DNA from: Xestospongia bergquistia
Taxonomy: Eukaryota; Porifera; Demospongiae; Haplosclerida; Petrosiidae
Length of the DNA stretch: 64,000 nucleotides
NCBI GenBank assembly: GCA_963965975.1
Contig: OZ014413.1
Span: 8,520,101 to 8,584,100, forward strand
Direction of reading: 5' to 3'
Below, piece after piece: positions 34,552-46,382 of the stretch (position 1 is the stretch's first letter; every line of letters begins with the position of its first letter). A program made the translations under genes and the position numbers. The notes under the pieces are model-generated. The model was not told the origin of the DNA and searched no databases. It saw only the letters and a list, made by a program, of their open reading frames with translations.

Positions 34552-34789
34552 GACATAAGCAAAGTGAAAAGAGATTGGTTGTATTGACACAAGCAAAGTG
34601 AAAAGAGATTGGTTGTATTGACATAAGCAAAGTTAAAAGAGATTGGTTGTATTGACATAAGCAAAGTGAAAAAAGGTTGGTTGTATTGACATAAGCAAAG
34701 TGAAAAGAGATTGGTTGTATTGACATAAGCAAAGTGAAAAGAGGTTGGTTGTATTGACATAAGCAAAGTGAAAAGAGATTTGTTGTATT
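34552..34789. repeat. 34-bp minisatellite, 7 units
   Basis: Units start at 34552, 34586, 34620, 34654, 34688, 34722 and 34756. Same motif and same flanks (AAAGAATCAAATC before, TTCATTTGTATATGG after) as at 16660-16931. Confidence 0.9.
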
Positions 34790-35382
34790 GTTCATTTGTA
34801 TATGGACCAGTTTATGTTCTAAGATACAATACTAACTCTAATTGGAGCACTACAGTTGCTGTGTGATCTCTTTGTTTTTATATCTTTTAGTAAAGGTTGA
34901 ATGTATTAAGTGTCAATAATAAAATTGTTTGTCATTTGCTTTGACAATTTGCTAAAACTCTTCTAACTATCATTTGAAAACCACAAGTTCATTGAAGTTT
35001 TATTTTTAGATTTATGATAGAGCCAGTTCAAGAAAGTCAGAGTAAATTAAAGATAAAAATGTTTAACGTATCTTTATAATGAAATAATTATAATATAATG
35101 AAACAAACTGTACTAAATAATGTTAGCTCTGATGAAAGTTTTAGGGTAAATTAATAGAAAAAAATGCAAAGAGATTTTTAAGGGTTTGGAAAAGCTCACA
35201 ATATTTACAGTAGCTATCATAAAAAAACAACCAACAATGTGACTTAAAACAAACAAAATTAAATAAATAAATGAGTATTAAAAAGGTTAAAATAAAAATT
35301 ATTACAAACACGCTTTATACATATCAAACTTTAGATGATATGATAATGTACAATTTAATAAGATGGCAAATGTTATAAATTG
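34790..35382. other. 3' flank of B-tail gene
   Basis: No gene is seen. Counterpart of 16932-17514. Confidence 0.5.
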
Positions 35383-38300
35383 TTATGGACTTATGAGGGG
35401 CTCACGATATTCAGAATAGTTATCATCAAAAAATGAAGAGTCCAACTCTTCTCTAAAATCTTTGGGTCGTGACACTGGTTGTGAATTCATAAGACATTGG
35501 GTCATTTTCTTCATTGACTTTTGAACAACATTGATGTACCCTATAAAACGAGCTTGTTGTCCAGTAACTAACACTATATGATAGAATACAACTACAGAGA
35601 AAGTAAATACCAGTATATAAACAAGTGTGATATTCAATATTCCAGATATATAATATTCTTCCTGCTTAATAAAGTACCAATTAGTACATACAATAATACC
35701 ATAATTGATCATTACAAAAAGATCTAAAAGGTTTATTATCTTGTTTTTAAATGGTCTTAGATGAGCTTGAACAGTGACAAACAAAAAATAAACAGGTAAA
35801 CAAATAGAGAATGGAAGTAGAAGATCCTTGCCACGATAGATAGTATACAATATGTAAAGAAATATTAGTAAAAGTTGTCTAGCAGAGAACCAATATTGTT
35901 TGTTGTATTTATAAGGAGCATGGATAGCTTCATATATTGGTCGAAGATATTCTCTTATCTTGTTAGATTTCATTAATAGACGACCAGTTAGAATTATTAT
36001 CATGTAAGGTAGTAGAAAGATACCAACTGTCACTGATGTTACTATCATTAACTTCATGTGATTTGTGTCACGATATGAAATACTGCCGTCATTAAACCAA
36101 ACATTTTGTGGTTCTTTCATAGTACTGTTGAATAATTCGACAAATGTGAAGACATCAATAATTGCTAGTAATAATTTTGAGAAGGAAAGGTGTACAACAG
36201 TAACTAGTACTTGAACTGATGAGTCAGCTATTTTGTTAGAAAGCCTTAGAGAAAAATGACTGAGGATAATGAGGACAACAACTATTGTCAGGAGATAAAG
36301 TGGAAATAGTAAACTGAGACCAGCTTTCCATAACTCATTCATTCCATTGTAAAAACACAGAGGAAATCCAAGTCCAAGATTTAGAATTGAAAGTAAAACA
36401 ATTGATATTTTTCTCACTACTTCCATTTTCCCATTGTAAACACTCAACATATCTAGTATCCCCACATTAGCAGCCTGAGCATAGAATATAATTCCATTGA
36501 ATGTACCAGTTGTTAAAGTAAGTCTGAGAACAAATAACAGGTAAATAAGAAGAGGACCAGCTACTGCATAGATGACTAGTGTCCACAACCACCAGTTACT
36601 ACATTGTCTACATTCTGTAGAACCAAACACTACACTGTAGTTTGTAGAACAATTGCCACATAAAATGCCTTCTCTGTTGTAAAGACATAATGATGAATTA
36701 ATCGATAAATCTTTTTAAAATATTTCAAATTCCTTGTCTCTAGTGCTGTAACGAAAGTCCATGAGGATAGGGTCATTATTGCAGTATCCATGGTGACAAT
36801 ATAAAGACAAGAGAAATATGAATGTACTGTTAACTTGTACAGAACCAGCCCATGAAGTAAAAGTTGGTCTGTTAAATGTTCTAGTATTGATTCTACAGTT
36901 GGGAATGTAGCTATCAATATTTAATAGGACTGGTGAACAGGTACAAGATCCTGTTACATTATTCAATTCAAAACCAGGTGGACAAGATTTTAGATTGATG
37001 TTAACAAGTTTTATATCAGTTATACTGGGAATTGTAAATAAGAGGGCACCATGAGGTGCATCCAATGTACTGTGATCATTGGTATGTATTGTTACATTAA
37101 TGAGAGTACATTGTTTACTTTCTCTTATAACTTGTGTATCTTCTCTCTCTGAAAACCACCAGTTAATGGGTATAAATCCAATGTTTGTATTCTTAACTGC
37201 TGCTACAGTGATAACTGAATAACTGTAAGTACCTACAGCATCAATAGCAGCCATTGAAAAATTAATTGTCTGTCCAGGATAAGCATCAGATGAATATGGC
37301 ATAACAGAATTATGTGAATCACATATAGTCAGATTTACTGGAGTTGTTGAAAGTGGGTATGTGTCTCCTGGTATGAAAGTAAAGATTTTCCTGTAAATAT
37401 CAACAGCCATTTTAGAAGTAATAAAGTGTTTTCCCATGTAACAGTTATACAGTTTTGATGAATACACAGCATTACCAGCAATTGTTGCTTTGTTATTTTC
37501 AAATAACACCATTATCTTTTTATAATGAGAATAATCGACTTGAAATTTGCAGTATATTTCACCATATGTATTACCTTGAGCATATATAGCTCCTCCACTA
37601 GACATAACTTTGTTGTTTGTAAAATTAGCTTGAAGTCCTTCTTTGAGATGAATGATACTTTCTCCAATTAACACAATAGCTGCTCCATTAATACTTGTAT
37701 TGTTGTGAAAGATCATATGTCCCTCTAGAGTAATATCAGATCGAATTGCTTGTATAACTGTACCATAGTTAGAGGCAAATATACTAGGATTCTGTGATGA
37801 TCCACCAATTTTGGTATTGTTAAGGTTTGATAAATGAAATATGCTCACTGTTGATAACATAGATGACATTCCATATTTGTTTTGTATATTATTGTGATAT
37901 ACTTTCACAGAAATCATTTCCAATTGTATGTTGTTTTCTTTTGGTGGATATACAGCTGCAATAACACTTAATGCCAGGTTTTTTTCATAGGTGATATTAA
38001 AAAAGGAAAGTCTAATAGAAAGTTCATTGGCATTGATCATAATTATATGTATAAGACTCTCTTGAAGCTCGCCCAAAATATGTTCACTGAATGTGAAGGT
38101 TGTAGTAGCTATACGTAATGAATGGTATTTTTTTTTGTTAGAGGAAGTTAATGTTCTTCTGGATGCTTGATCAAAAAACATTATAAAGACAATCGCACTT
38201 CCATGACATTTTTGAATCATGTAATTTGTATCAAATACTGAGTCATTGTAAATAGCAGTTTTTGAGTGTGTTTTTGAGTTCAGATATAATACTAACATTG

Positions 38301-39207
38301 CTCCAGCTATTGAACCAAAATTATTTTTAAAGTTACATCTTGATATATTAACTTGAGCTTTAGTGTCATTTTGAGTATAGAGTATTGTAAGTCCTGCAGC
38401 ATTGATGACTGGATTAGGATGTACTTTATAAATGGAAGAATTATAGAAGTCAGTAGCACAAATGAATCCAGGATAGACTATATACTCATAATTGTGCCAG
38501 AATAGCGAGTCTGTAATCTTTACTTGGTATTGGCTTAAATTATAGTGTGAATTTTTATATAATATCAACACTCCACTACCAAAACTGTAGTTAATTTGAG
38601 ATGCCACTATAAGAGTATTAGACCCTATTACTTTAATAGAATCCAAAGTACCATTAGGTAAGTTAACAGCTACAATAGCAAACCCATGGTACAGGGATAT
38701 ATTAACATCTCTCATAGCAAGAAGACTGATCTCAATGAACACCAGTACAGCAGCATGATATTGTGTGAAGTAGACAAGAGAACTAGTAGAGTTGATAATG
38801 GCTAGTTGTTCCTTATCAAGGGTGCTGAGGTTAGTACCACAACCAATAAATGTCACTCTCTGTAGAGTCAGACTACTACTTCCAGTGAAGGCAAATCCAA
38901 TAGTTGGATGAGTAGTATTGTCATAAGTAGAAGAAATACATTGAATAGTAGCCATTGAGTGGTTACCTTGTATGGTAAGTGAGTAGTTGGTATTAATGGT
39001 ACACAAACTCCCATTACCACTAATATTGTAGAGAGTATCCAGTAGGAGAAGAGTAGTGTCACCAGTGTAATTATAGTGATGACACAAGTATGACTTGAGG
39101 AGACAATCTTGTGAAGCAATATTGATTACCTTATTACATTTACTACATATCAGTAGTAAGTGAAAGAGAAGTACTAACATAAGCCACTTCATGTTGTCAG
39201 TGAACAT
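35383..39207 (-). pseudogene. Chimeric receptor: type A ectodomain, type B membrane part and tail; single stop codon
   Basis: Start MFTDNMKWLML at 39207. The ectodomain, Cys-rich stretches and first membrane segments are type A (NNVTGSCTCSP, GNCSTNYSVV, MLSVYNGKMEVVRKI). From about 36350 (FYNGMNELW) the sequence is type B, ending EYREPLISP at 35383. The only lesion I find is TCA to TAA at 36715-36717 (FEIF-stop-KDLS); both flanks stay in the same frame, so about 1,274 codons are otherwise open. It could be a recent null allele, a truncated soluble ectodomain (830 aa), or a read-through or sequencing case. Confidence 0.85.
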
Positions 39208-39799
39208 ATCACTAATTTGATTAATAGAAGGTAACTTTACAATAATTTAAACTACTTCACTATTTTCCATTTGTGTATAGTTGTTGATATATTGTGTCCA
39301 ATTAAATGTAAAGATTCCTGTTGTGCAAAAAAAATTCTACCATTGACCTATATTAATCATGACAAGAAATAGGTCTCTTAAATGAACAATTTGTATAACA
39401 ATCATCATTGATAACTTATGTTATTTACAAATAAGTTATTGCTTTTAGTTTTAATTTGATTTAATAAAATTTAACTATTTATATGTTGATCAATTATATT
39501 CTATTGTTTAAAAAGTGAAAGAAAACACAGTTGAATTAGTTCACTCATGCCAAAACACCAGTTTACATAATCACCTTTTATTAATCGTAAATAATCATCT
39601 TTTAGTTTCATTTTCAACATAAAATGAACAAACTTGAACATGATGAACACCGACTATTGACCATAAATTTGTCAAATATATATAATAATATCTCTATAAT
39701 TGCAAAATAGAGCATAGACAATAAGAAATTCAGCTAGTACTGCTATGCACTCATTTTATTTCAATGTATATACCTACTGTAAAGAATCAAATCTCAAAT
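39208..39799. other. 5' flank of type A start
   Basis: No gene is seen. Conserved A-type upstream region. Confidence 0.5.
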
Positions 39800-39867
39800 G
39801 ACATAAGCAAAGTGAAAAGAGGTTGGTTGTATTGACATAAACAAAGTGAAAAGAGATTTGTTGTATT
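39800..39867. repeat. 34-bp minisatellite, 2 units
   Basis: Two units at 39800 and 39834 with the same flanks as the longer arrays. This gives an allelic-style length series (1, 2, 7, 8) at paralogous positions. Confidence 0.85.
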
Positions 39868-40462
39868 GTTCATTTGTATATGGACCAGTTTATGTTGTAA
39901 GATACAATACTAACTCTAATTGGAGCACTACAGTTGCTGTGTGATCTCTTTGTTTTTATATCTTTTAGTAAAGGTTGAATGTATTAAGTGTCAATAATAA
40001 AATTGTTTGTCATTTGCTTTGACAATTTGCTAAAACTCTTCTAACTATCATTTGAGAACCACAAGTTCATTGAAGTTTTATTTTTAGATTTATGATAGAG
40101 CCAGTTCAAGAAAGTCAGAGTAAATTTTAAGATAAAAATGTTTAACGTATCTTTATAATGAAATAATTATAATATAATGAAACAAACTGTACTAAATAAT
40201 GTTAGCTCTGATAAATTTTTAGTTTAAATTAATAGAAAAAAAATGCAAAGAGTTATTTAAGGGTTCGGAAAAGCTCACAATATTTACAGTAGCTATCATA
40301 AAAAAACAACCAACAATGTGACTTAAAACAAACAAAATTAAATAAATAAATGAGTATTAAAAAGGTTAAAATTAAAATTATTTACACACACGCTTTATAC
40401 ATATCAAACTTTAGATGATATGATAATGTACAATTTAATAACATGGCAAATGTTATCAATTG
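39868..40462. other. 3' flank of type B gene
   Basis: No gene is seen. Counterpart of 16932-17514. Confidence 0.5.
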
Positions 40463-43400
40463 TTATGGACTTATGAGGGGCTCACGATATTCAGAATAGC
40501 TATCATCAAAAAATGAAGAGTCCAACTCTTCTCTAAAATCTTTGGGTCGTGACACTGGTTGTGAATTCATAAGACATTGGGTCACTTTCTTCATTGAGTA
40601 TTGAACAACATTGATATACCCTATAAAACGAGCTTGTTGTCCAGTAAGTAACACTATATGATAGAACACAACTACAGAAAAAGTAAATATCAGTATATAT
40701 ACAAATGTGATATTCAATATTCCAGATATACAATATTCTTCCTCCTTAATAAAGTACCAATTAGTACATACAATAATACCATAATTAATCATTATAGAAA
40801 GATCTAAAAGGTTTAGAATCTTGTTTTTAAATGGTCTTAGATGAGCTTGAACTGTGACAAACAAAAAATAAACAGGTAAACAAATAGAGAATGGAAGTAG
40901 AAGATCCTTGCCACGATAGATAGTATACAATATGTAAAGAAATATCAATAAGAGTTGTCTAGCAGAGGACCAATACTGTTTGTTGTATTTATAAGGAGCA
41001 TGGATAGCTTCATATATTGGTCGAAGATATTCTCTTATCTTGTTAGATTTCATTAATAGACGACCAGTTAGAATTATTATCATGTAAGGTAGTAGAAAGA
41101 TACCAACTATCACTGATGTTACTATCATTAACTTCATGTGATTTGTGTCACGATATGAAATACTGCCGTCATTAAACCAAACATTTTGTGGTTCTTTCAT
41201 AGTACTGTTGAATAATTTGACAAATGTGAAGACATCAATAATTGCTAGTAATAATTTTGAGAAGGAAAGGTGTACAACAGTAACTAGTACTTGAACTGAG
41301 GAGTCAGCTATTTTGTTAGAAAGTCTTAGAGAAAAATGACTGAGGATAATGAGGACAACAACTATTGTCAGGAGATAAAGTGGAAATAGTAAACTGAGAC
41401 CAGCTTTCCATAATTCATTCATTCCATTGTAAAAACATAGAGGAAAACCAAGATTCAGATTCATTGTTGATATCCAAAACACTGCAACCTTAATAAAAAA
41501 CCAAATTATTGGCAAACAGTGACTAGCTTTAATAGACAGGACATCTAATAATCCAGCATTAGCCACCTGAGCATAGAATATAATTCCATTGAGTGTACCA
41601 GTTGTTAATGTAAGTCTGAGAACATATAACAGGTAAATGAGGAGGGGACCAGCTACTGCATAGATGACTAATGTCAACAACCACCAGTTACTACATTGTC
41701 TACATTCTGTAGAACCAAACACTACACTGTAATTAGCACCATTAACAGTAGAACATTTGCTGCACAAAATTCCTTCTCTATTGTTAAGACACAATGATGA
41801 ATGATTCAATAAATCTTTGGAGGTAAGAAAAAACTTTCTATCCGTACTATTATAAAGAAAAATCCCAAGATTAGGGCCAACATTGCAGTATCCATAATTG
41901 CAATGTATAGCTAATAGGAAAATAAGTGATGTCTTATTAACTTGTACTGAACCAGCCCATGATGTTACAGTTGGTCTGTTAAATGTTTTAGTATTAATAC
42001 TACAGTTAGGAGTGTAGCCATCAATATTCAATGATAAGAAGACTTTGGAACAGATACAAGATCCTGTACTCAATTCAAAACCTGGTGGACAAGGTTTCAA
42101 ATTTATGTCAACAACTGTTATGTCCATTGTACTGGGTATTGTGAATAGGAGTTTACCATGATATGGCAATGTACTGTGATCATTAGTATGTATAGTTACA
42201 TTAATAAGAGTACAATTATCAGTTTCACTTATAACTTGTGTATTTTCTCTCTCTGAAAACCACCAGTTAATATGAATATATCCAAAATTTGTTTCCTTTA
42301 CTGCAGCTATAGTGACAATCGAGTAACTATGGTGACCTACAGCATCAATAGCAGCCATTAAAAAAGTATTTGTTTGTCCAGGATAAGTATCATTTGTATA
42401 TGATATATCAGAATTATGTGAGTCACATATAGTCAGGTTTATTGGAGTAGTATAAATGTCTCGAGTGTAATTATTGAAAATGCAGTCATAAATCTTTGTT
42501 GAAGTAATATATTCATTATCCATGTAACAGTTTTGTAGTTTTGATACATAGACAGACTTACCAGCAACATTAGCTGTATTATAATCAAATAATACTGATA
42601 TGTTGTTATAATTAGATAAATTGACTTGAAATGTACACTTTGTTACACTAAATGTATTGTCTAAAGCATATATAGCTCCTCCACTAGAGAGAGCTGTATT
42701 GTTGGTAAAGTTGGCTTGAAGTCCTTGAGTGAGATGAATGACACTATCTCCTATTAACATAATAGCTCCTCCATTAATACCTGTATTGTTGTGAAAGACC
42801 ACATGTCCTTCTAGAGTGATATCAGATCGAATTGCCAGTATAACTGTACCAATGTTAAATGAAAAAATACTAGGGTTTGTTGCTGATCCAGTTATAGTTA
42901 TATTGTTAATGTCTGATAAATGAAAGATGCTGACTATTGACATTATTAAATTTTGAGCTGCAAAGATTTTATCTGGGATTCCATTATAATATGCTTTTAC
43001 AGAATTCATTACAAATTGTATATTGTTTTCCACTGGAGGATATGAAGCTGCAAAAATACAAGATGAAGAATTTGAAGTATATGTATTATTGAAAGTAACA
43101 TTGAAAAAATTGAAAGTGATGGAATATTTTTTAACATTAATAATAGCCATATACACACCACCTTGTTGTTTACTGGTAAAAACATCAGAGTGGGAGACTG
43201 AAATTACCACATCTTTCATTAACAAGGGATAATAAACTTTATTGGCCGAGGATAATAATGACTTTGATATCTGATCAAAGAACATAATTAATACGAGGGC
43301 ACCTACAAGACATATTTGATCACTGCCATTTGTATCAAACACTGAATCATTGTGAATAGAAGTCTGTGAGTGAGTTATTGTGTTCAGATGTAATACTAAC

Positions 43401-44308
43401 ATAGCTCCTGCTATTGAACCAATATTGCCTGTAAAATTACATTGTGATATATTAACTTGAGCTTTAGTGTCATTTTGAGTATAGAGTATTGTAAGTCCTG
43501 CAGCATTGATAACTGGATTTTGAGTTATTTCATTAATGGAAGAATTATAAAAGTCAGTAGCACACATTAATCCAGGATAGACTATATACTCATAATTGTG
43601 TATGAATAGTGAGTCTGTAATCTTTACTTGGTATTGGCTTAAATTATAGTGTGAATTTTTATATAAAAACAACATTCCACTACCAATACTGTAGTTACTT
43701 TGAGATGCTACTTTAAAGCTTAGATAACTAGATACATTAATAGAATCCAAAGTTCCATTTGGTAAGTTAACAGCTACAATAGCAAACCCATAGTACTGGG
43801 ATATACTCACATCTCTCATAACAAGATGATTGATCTCAGTAAACACCAGTACAGCAGCATGATATTGTGTGAAGTAGACAAGAGAACTGGTAGAGTTGAT
43901 AATGTCAAGTTGTTCATTATCAAGGGTAATAATGTTAGCACCAAAACCAATAAATGTCACTCTCTGTAGAGTCAGACTACTACTTCCAATGAAGGCAAAT
44001 CCAACAGTTGGATGGGTATTGTTAACATGAGTAGAAGTGATACATTGAATAGTAGCCATCGAATGGTTACTTTGTATAGTGAGTGAGTAGTTGGTTTTAA
44101 TGGTACACATACTCCCATTATCACTAATATTGTAGAGAGTATCCAGTAGGAGAAGAGTAGTGTCACCAGTGTAATTATATTGATGACACAAGTATGACTG
44201 GAGATGATCTTGTGAAATAATATTGATTACCTTATTACATTTACTACATATCAGTAGTAATTGAAAGAGGAGTACCAACATAAGCCACTTCATGTTGTCA
44301 GTGAACAT
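40463..44308 (-). CDS. Intact type B multi-pass receptor-like protein with Pmp-like ectodomain (about 1,281 aa)
   Basis: The frame is open from 44395, but I place the start at 44308 (MFTDNMKWLML), the position used by the paralogues and directly followed by the signal peptide; the extra 29 codons are upstream flank. Ectodomain features: FTGNIGSIAGAML, HNNTGINGGAIML, FTNNTALSSGGAIYAL (FxxN and GGAI motifs, about residues 290-560), many N-glycosylation sequons, then CPPGFELSTGSC, NREGILCSKC and CRQCSNWW. About ten hydrophobic segments and the tail SRPKDFREELDSSFFDD with EYREPLISP follow. Tail and membrane loops differ from type A, but the closing D-S-x-F...Y-R-E pattern is shared. It is the only undamaged B gene here. 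Confidence 0.85.
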   Translation of the reverse strand: MFTDNMKWLMLVLLFQLLLICSKCNKVINIISQDHLQSYLCHQYNYTGDTTLLLLDTLYNISDNGSMCTIKTNYSLTIQSNHSMATIQCITSTHVNNTHPTVGFAFIGSSSLTLQRVTFIGFGANIITLDNEQLDIINSTSSLVYFTQYHAAVLVFTEINHLVMRDVSISQYYGFAIVAVNLPNGTLDSINVSSYLSFKVASQSNYSIGSGMLFLYKNSHYNLSQYQVKITDSLFIHNYEYIVYPGLMCATDFYNSSINEITQNPVINAAGLTILYTQNDTKAQVNISQCNFTGNIGSIAGAMLVLHLNTITHSQTSIHNDSVFDTNGSDQICLVGALVLIMFFDQISKSLLSSANKVYYPLLMKDVVISVSHSDVFTSKQQGGVYMAIINVKKYSITFNFFNVTFNNTYTSNSSSCIFAASYPPVENNIQFVMNSVKAYYNGIPDKIFAAQNLIMSIVSIFHLSDINNITITGSATNPSIFSFNIGTVILAIRSDITLEGHVVFHNNTGINGGAIMLIGDSVIHLTQGLQANFTNNTALSSGGAIYALDNTFSVTKCTFQVNLSNYNNISVLFDYNTANVAGKSVYVSKLQNCYMDNEYITSTKIYDCIFNNYTRDIYTTPINLTICDSHNSDISYTNDTYPGQTNTFLMAAIDAVGHHSYSIVTIAAVKETNFGYIHINWWFSERENTQVISETDNCTLINVTIHTNDHSTLPYHGKLLFTIPSTMDITVVDINLKPCPPGFELSTGSCICSKVFLSLNIDGYTPNCSINTKTFNRPTVTSWAGSVQVNKTSLIFLLAIHCNYGYCNVGPNLGIFLYNSTDRKFFLTSKDLLNHSSLCLNNREGILCSKCSTVNGANYSVVFGSTECRQCSNWWLLTLVIYAVAGPLLIYLLYVLRLTLTTGTLNGIIFYAQVANAGLLDVLSIKASHCLPIIWFFIKVAVFWISTMNLNLGFPLCFYNGMNELWKAGLSLLFPLYLLTIVVVLIILSHFSLRLSNKIADSSVQVLVTVVHLSFSKLLLAIIDVFTFVKLFNSTMKEPQNVWFNDGSISYRDTNHMKLMIVTSVIVGIFLLPYMIIILTGRLLMKSNKIREYLRPIYEAIHAPYKYNKQYWSSARQLLLIFLYILYTIYRGKDLLLPFSICLPVYFLFVTVQAHLRPFKNKILNLLDLSIMINYGIIVCTNWYFIKEEEYCISGILNITFVYILIFTFSVVVFYHIVLLTGQQARFIGYINVVQYSMKKVTQCLMNSQPVSRPKDFREELDSSFFDDSYSEYREPLISP

Positions 44309-45239
44309 ATCATCTATTTTATTTATTAAGATAGCTTTCCAATTTAAACTAACTGTCCATTTGTCTAAAAATGATGATAAACTGTGTCTAAACATGATTC
44401 TTGTGTTTACAATAACCTAACCATTCATTTGAATGAACAAGTGAAAGTAAACTATCTTAACTTCATTCTCCAGTAAATACTTTAGGTAAGAATCACCTAT
44501 TATACTTCTATTTAAAAGATTTGCTTATTGGTTTCATGATCTATTACTTTGGATGTAAACAAACTACTTAGTTTTCAATTAAACTAATTGTCATTTCCTT
44601 AGTGTAGAAGATGATGATAAACTTTTTCTATTCAAATATAAAGTGTGCTTATAATATTACTCCATTTGAATTGACCAGTTAAAATAAATGAACTTACATT
44701 ATTGTTTACATAAACATCAGTTTGGATGACAATTACCTTTGTATCTTTTCTAAGACAATTGCATTTGATTTACTTTCATTTTAAATACAATAAGCATGTT
44801 CTAACTGTATAGGATATACTTGTTGTCATTAGCAGATCGATATACCATATATGACAATATCATTATGATATGTATGTGTTAGTATTAACTACATTGAGTT
44901 TTATATGCTTCAAAAGAAAAAATAATTTGAAGCCTACTAATACTTATAAATATTTAAAAATTAATATGTTGAATATATTAATAACCAGATCTTCTCTCCC
45001 TAACAACAATCTTTTTCAGCAAATGAAAGTAAATCAATTGAATTAGTTCTTGCAAAACATCAATTTATATAATCACCTTTTATTAATTGTAAACCATCGT
45101 TTTTTATTTTTTATTTTCAAAATGAAATGAAAAAACTTAAACATGATGAAGACTGACTATATTGATCACAAGTTTGTCCAATATAATATATACAGATATA
45201 TCTGCTATTGCAATTGGAGTATGCATAGCAATTGAGGTA
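44309..45239. other. 5' flank of type B gene joined to small-gene flank
   Basis: No gene is seen. It is type B upstream sequence to about 44990. It then jumps directly (near 45005) to the sequence found at 1300-1527, so the collapsed remnant present at the equivalent place in other units is deleted. Confidence 0.55.
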
Positions 45240-45268
45240 GTACAGCTATACACCATGTATAGCAGTAC
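45240..45268. repeat. Conserved hairpin upstream of small plus-strand gene (copy 3)
   Basis: Same stem as at 1528-1556, with the same single mismatch (GTACAGCTATACA), CCA loop. Confidence 0.6.
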
Positions 45269-45289
45269 ATATACAAATGTATCCTTATA

Positions 45290-45965
45290 ATGATAATTGA
45301 AATGATACAAACTGTATTAATAATGTTAACGTTTGGTCAAGGTAAATATTATATTGTATATTAATAGAAAAGTTATTGAATTACAACAATTATCAACAGT
45401 ATAACTCAACCAGATACTGATGATATTTTAACACTATCTAAACACCAAACTAATCCTGTATCAGACAGATCAGTGCAATCAAGAAGACTCCAAAGAGATG
45501 AGACTCAATCTTCCATTGAAAGTGAAGAAAGCATTGAAGTTTCTACACCACAAGTCCTCCCTCTTGTTGATGATGTATTTAGATTACACACAACTGGTCC
45601 TTTACCAACAAAATCACATAGCATATTGACCAATGAAATCACAACTAGTCACTTAAGAGCACATGACAATAGATACAGACGTGGAGATCATGTTAGATCA
45701 TTTGTCTAATGGAAACCAGTTCTCCTTTCCTCCTCGCCCTTCATACAAATCAAATCGTATACCCACAGATGTGGGGCTTATGGAACGTCCCTCTTCTTAT
45801 CGACAGTCCTCTCTAACTAGAGTTATGAGACCTTATAGTCCTCCTGGAGATCGGTTGTCTCTATCTCGTCAATTTTATCAAATTCCTTCTCGTCTTCCTT
45901 CTACTTTTTGTTCTCCTCACGCTCTTGTTCATCCTTCTTCTGTTGATGTTACTATTGATTTTTGA
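45290..45965 (+). pseudogene. Small Ser/Pro-rich two-exon gene, frameshifted copy
   Basis: Exon 1 is 45290-45341, intron 45342-45413 (72 bp), exon 2 45414-45965. The extra T near 45702 gives the stop after RSFV. Unlike copies 1 and 2 there is no compensating loss, and the distal part (SNGNQFSFPPRPSYKSN to the end) is open in the shifted frame. It is intermediate between the open copy at 23280 and the doubly changed copies. Confidence 0.45.
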
Positions 45966-45989
45966 ATGTGACCTCTCTTTCTATCTCTC

Positions 45990-46022
<33 letters not shown>

Positions 46023-46382
46023 TTCTTTAGAATGTTGTTTTTATTCCTATAACCATTATAATTACTATCTTTGTTTCTGGTCAGTATTATTATTGAAATT
46101 CTAAAATGTCATTTGCTCAAACAAAGAAAATAATATCATAATAACTAATCATTTATTTAAAAGTTTAAGGGTTTATATTATTAGCTTTAAAAATTATGAA
46201 GTGTTATATATAAAAAAAGACAAAACTATTAATTGTTTGATATTGTTTAAATGCACACTTTAAAAAAGCAATAATTTAAAGGTGTCAACTTTTTGTTAGT
46301 GTTCACTCAAATAATGATAAACTAATGTTAGTGATGTGTACACAGTATCAATTATAACTTAATTGGGTATGCAGTAAAGTCA
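45966..46382. other. CT microsatellite and shared 3' flank
   Basis: The longest CT tract of the series (about 45971-46027), then the shared flank. No gene is seen. Confidence 0.6.

Noticed and set aside
40463..44308. Bacterial origin, because of Pmp-like motifs
   Set aside because: Signal peptide style, the multi-pass C-terminal half, lack of bacterial operon structure, short introns nearby and ZGPAT-like exons all indicate an animal genome. The GGAI/FxxN motif probably reflects a shared fold.
44309..44395. 29-codon N-terminal extension of the 40463 gene
   Set aside because: It is homologous to non-coding 5' flank in paralogues (for example 21357-21440), and the signal peptide follows MFTDN.
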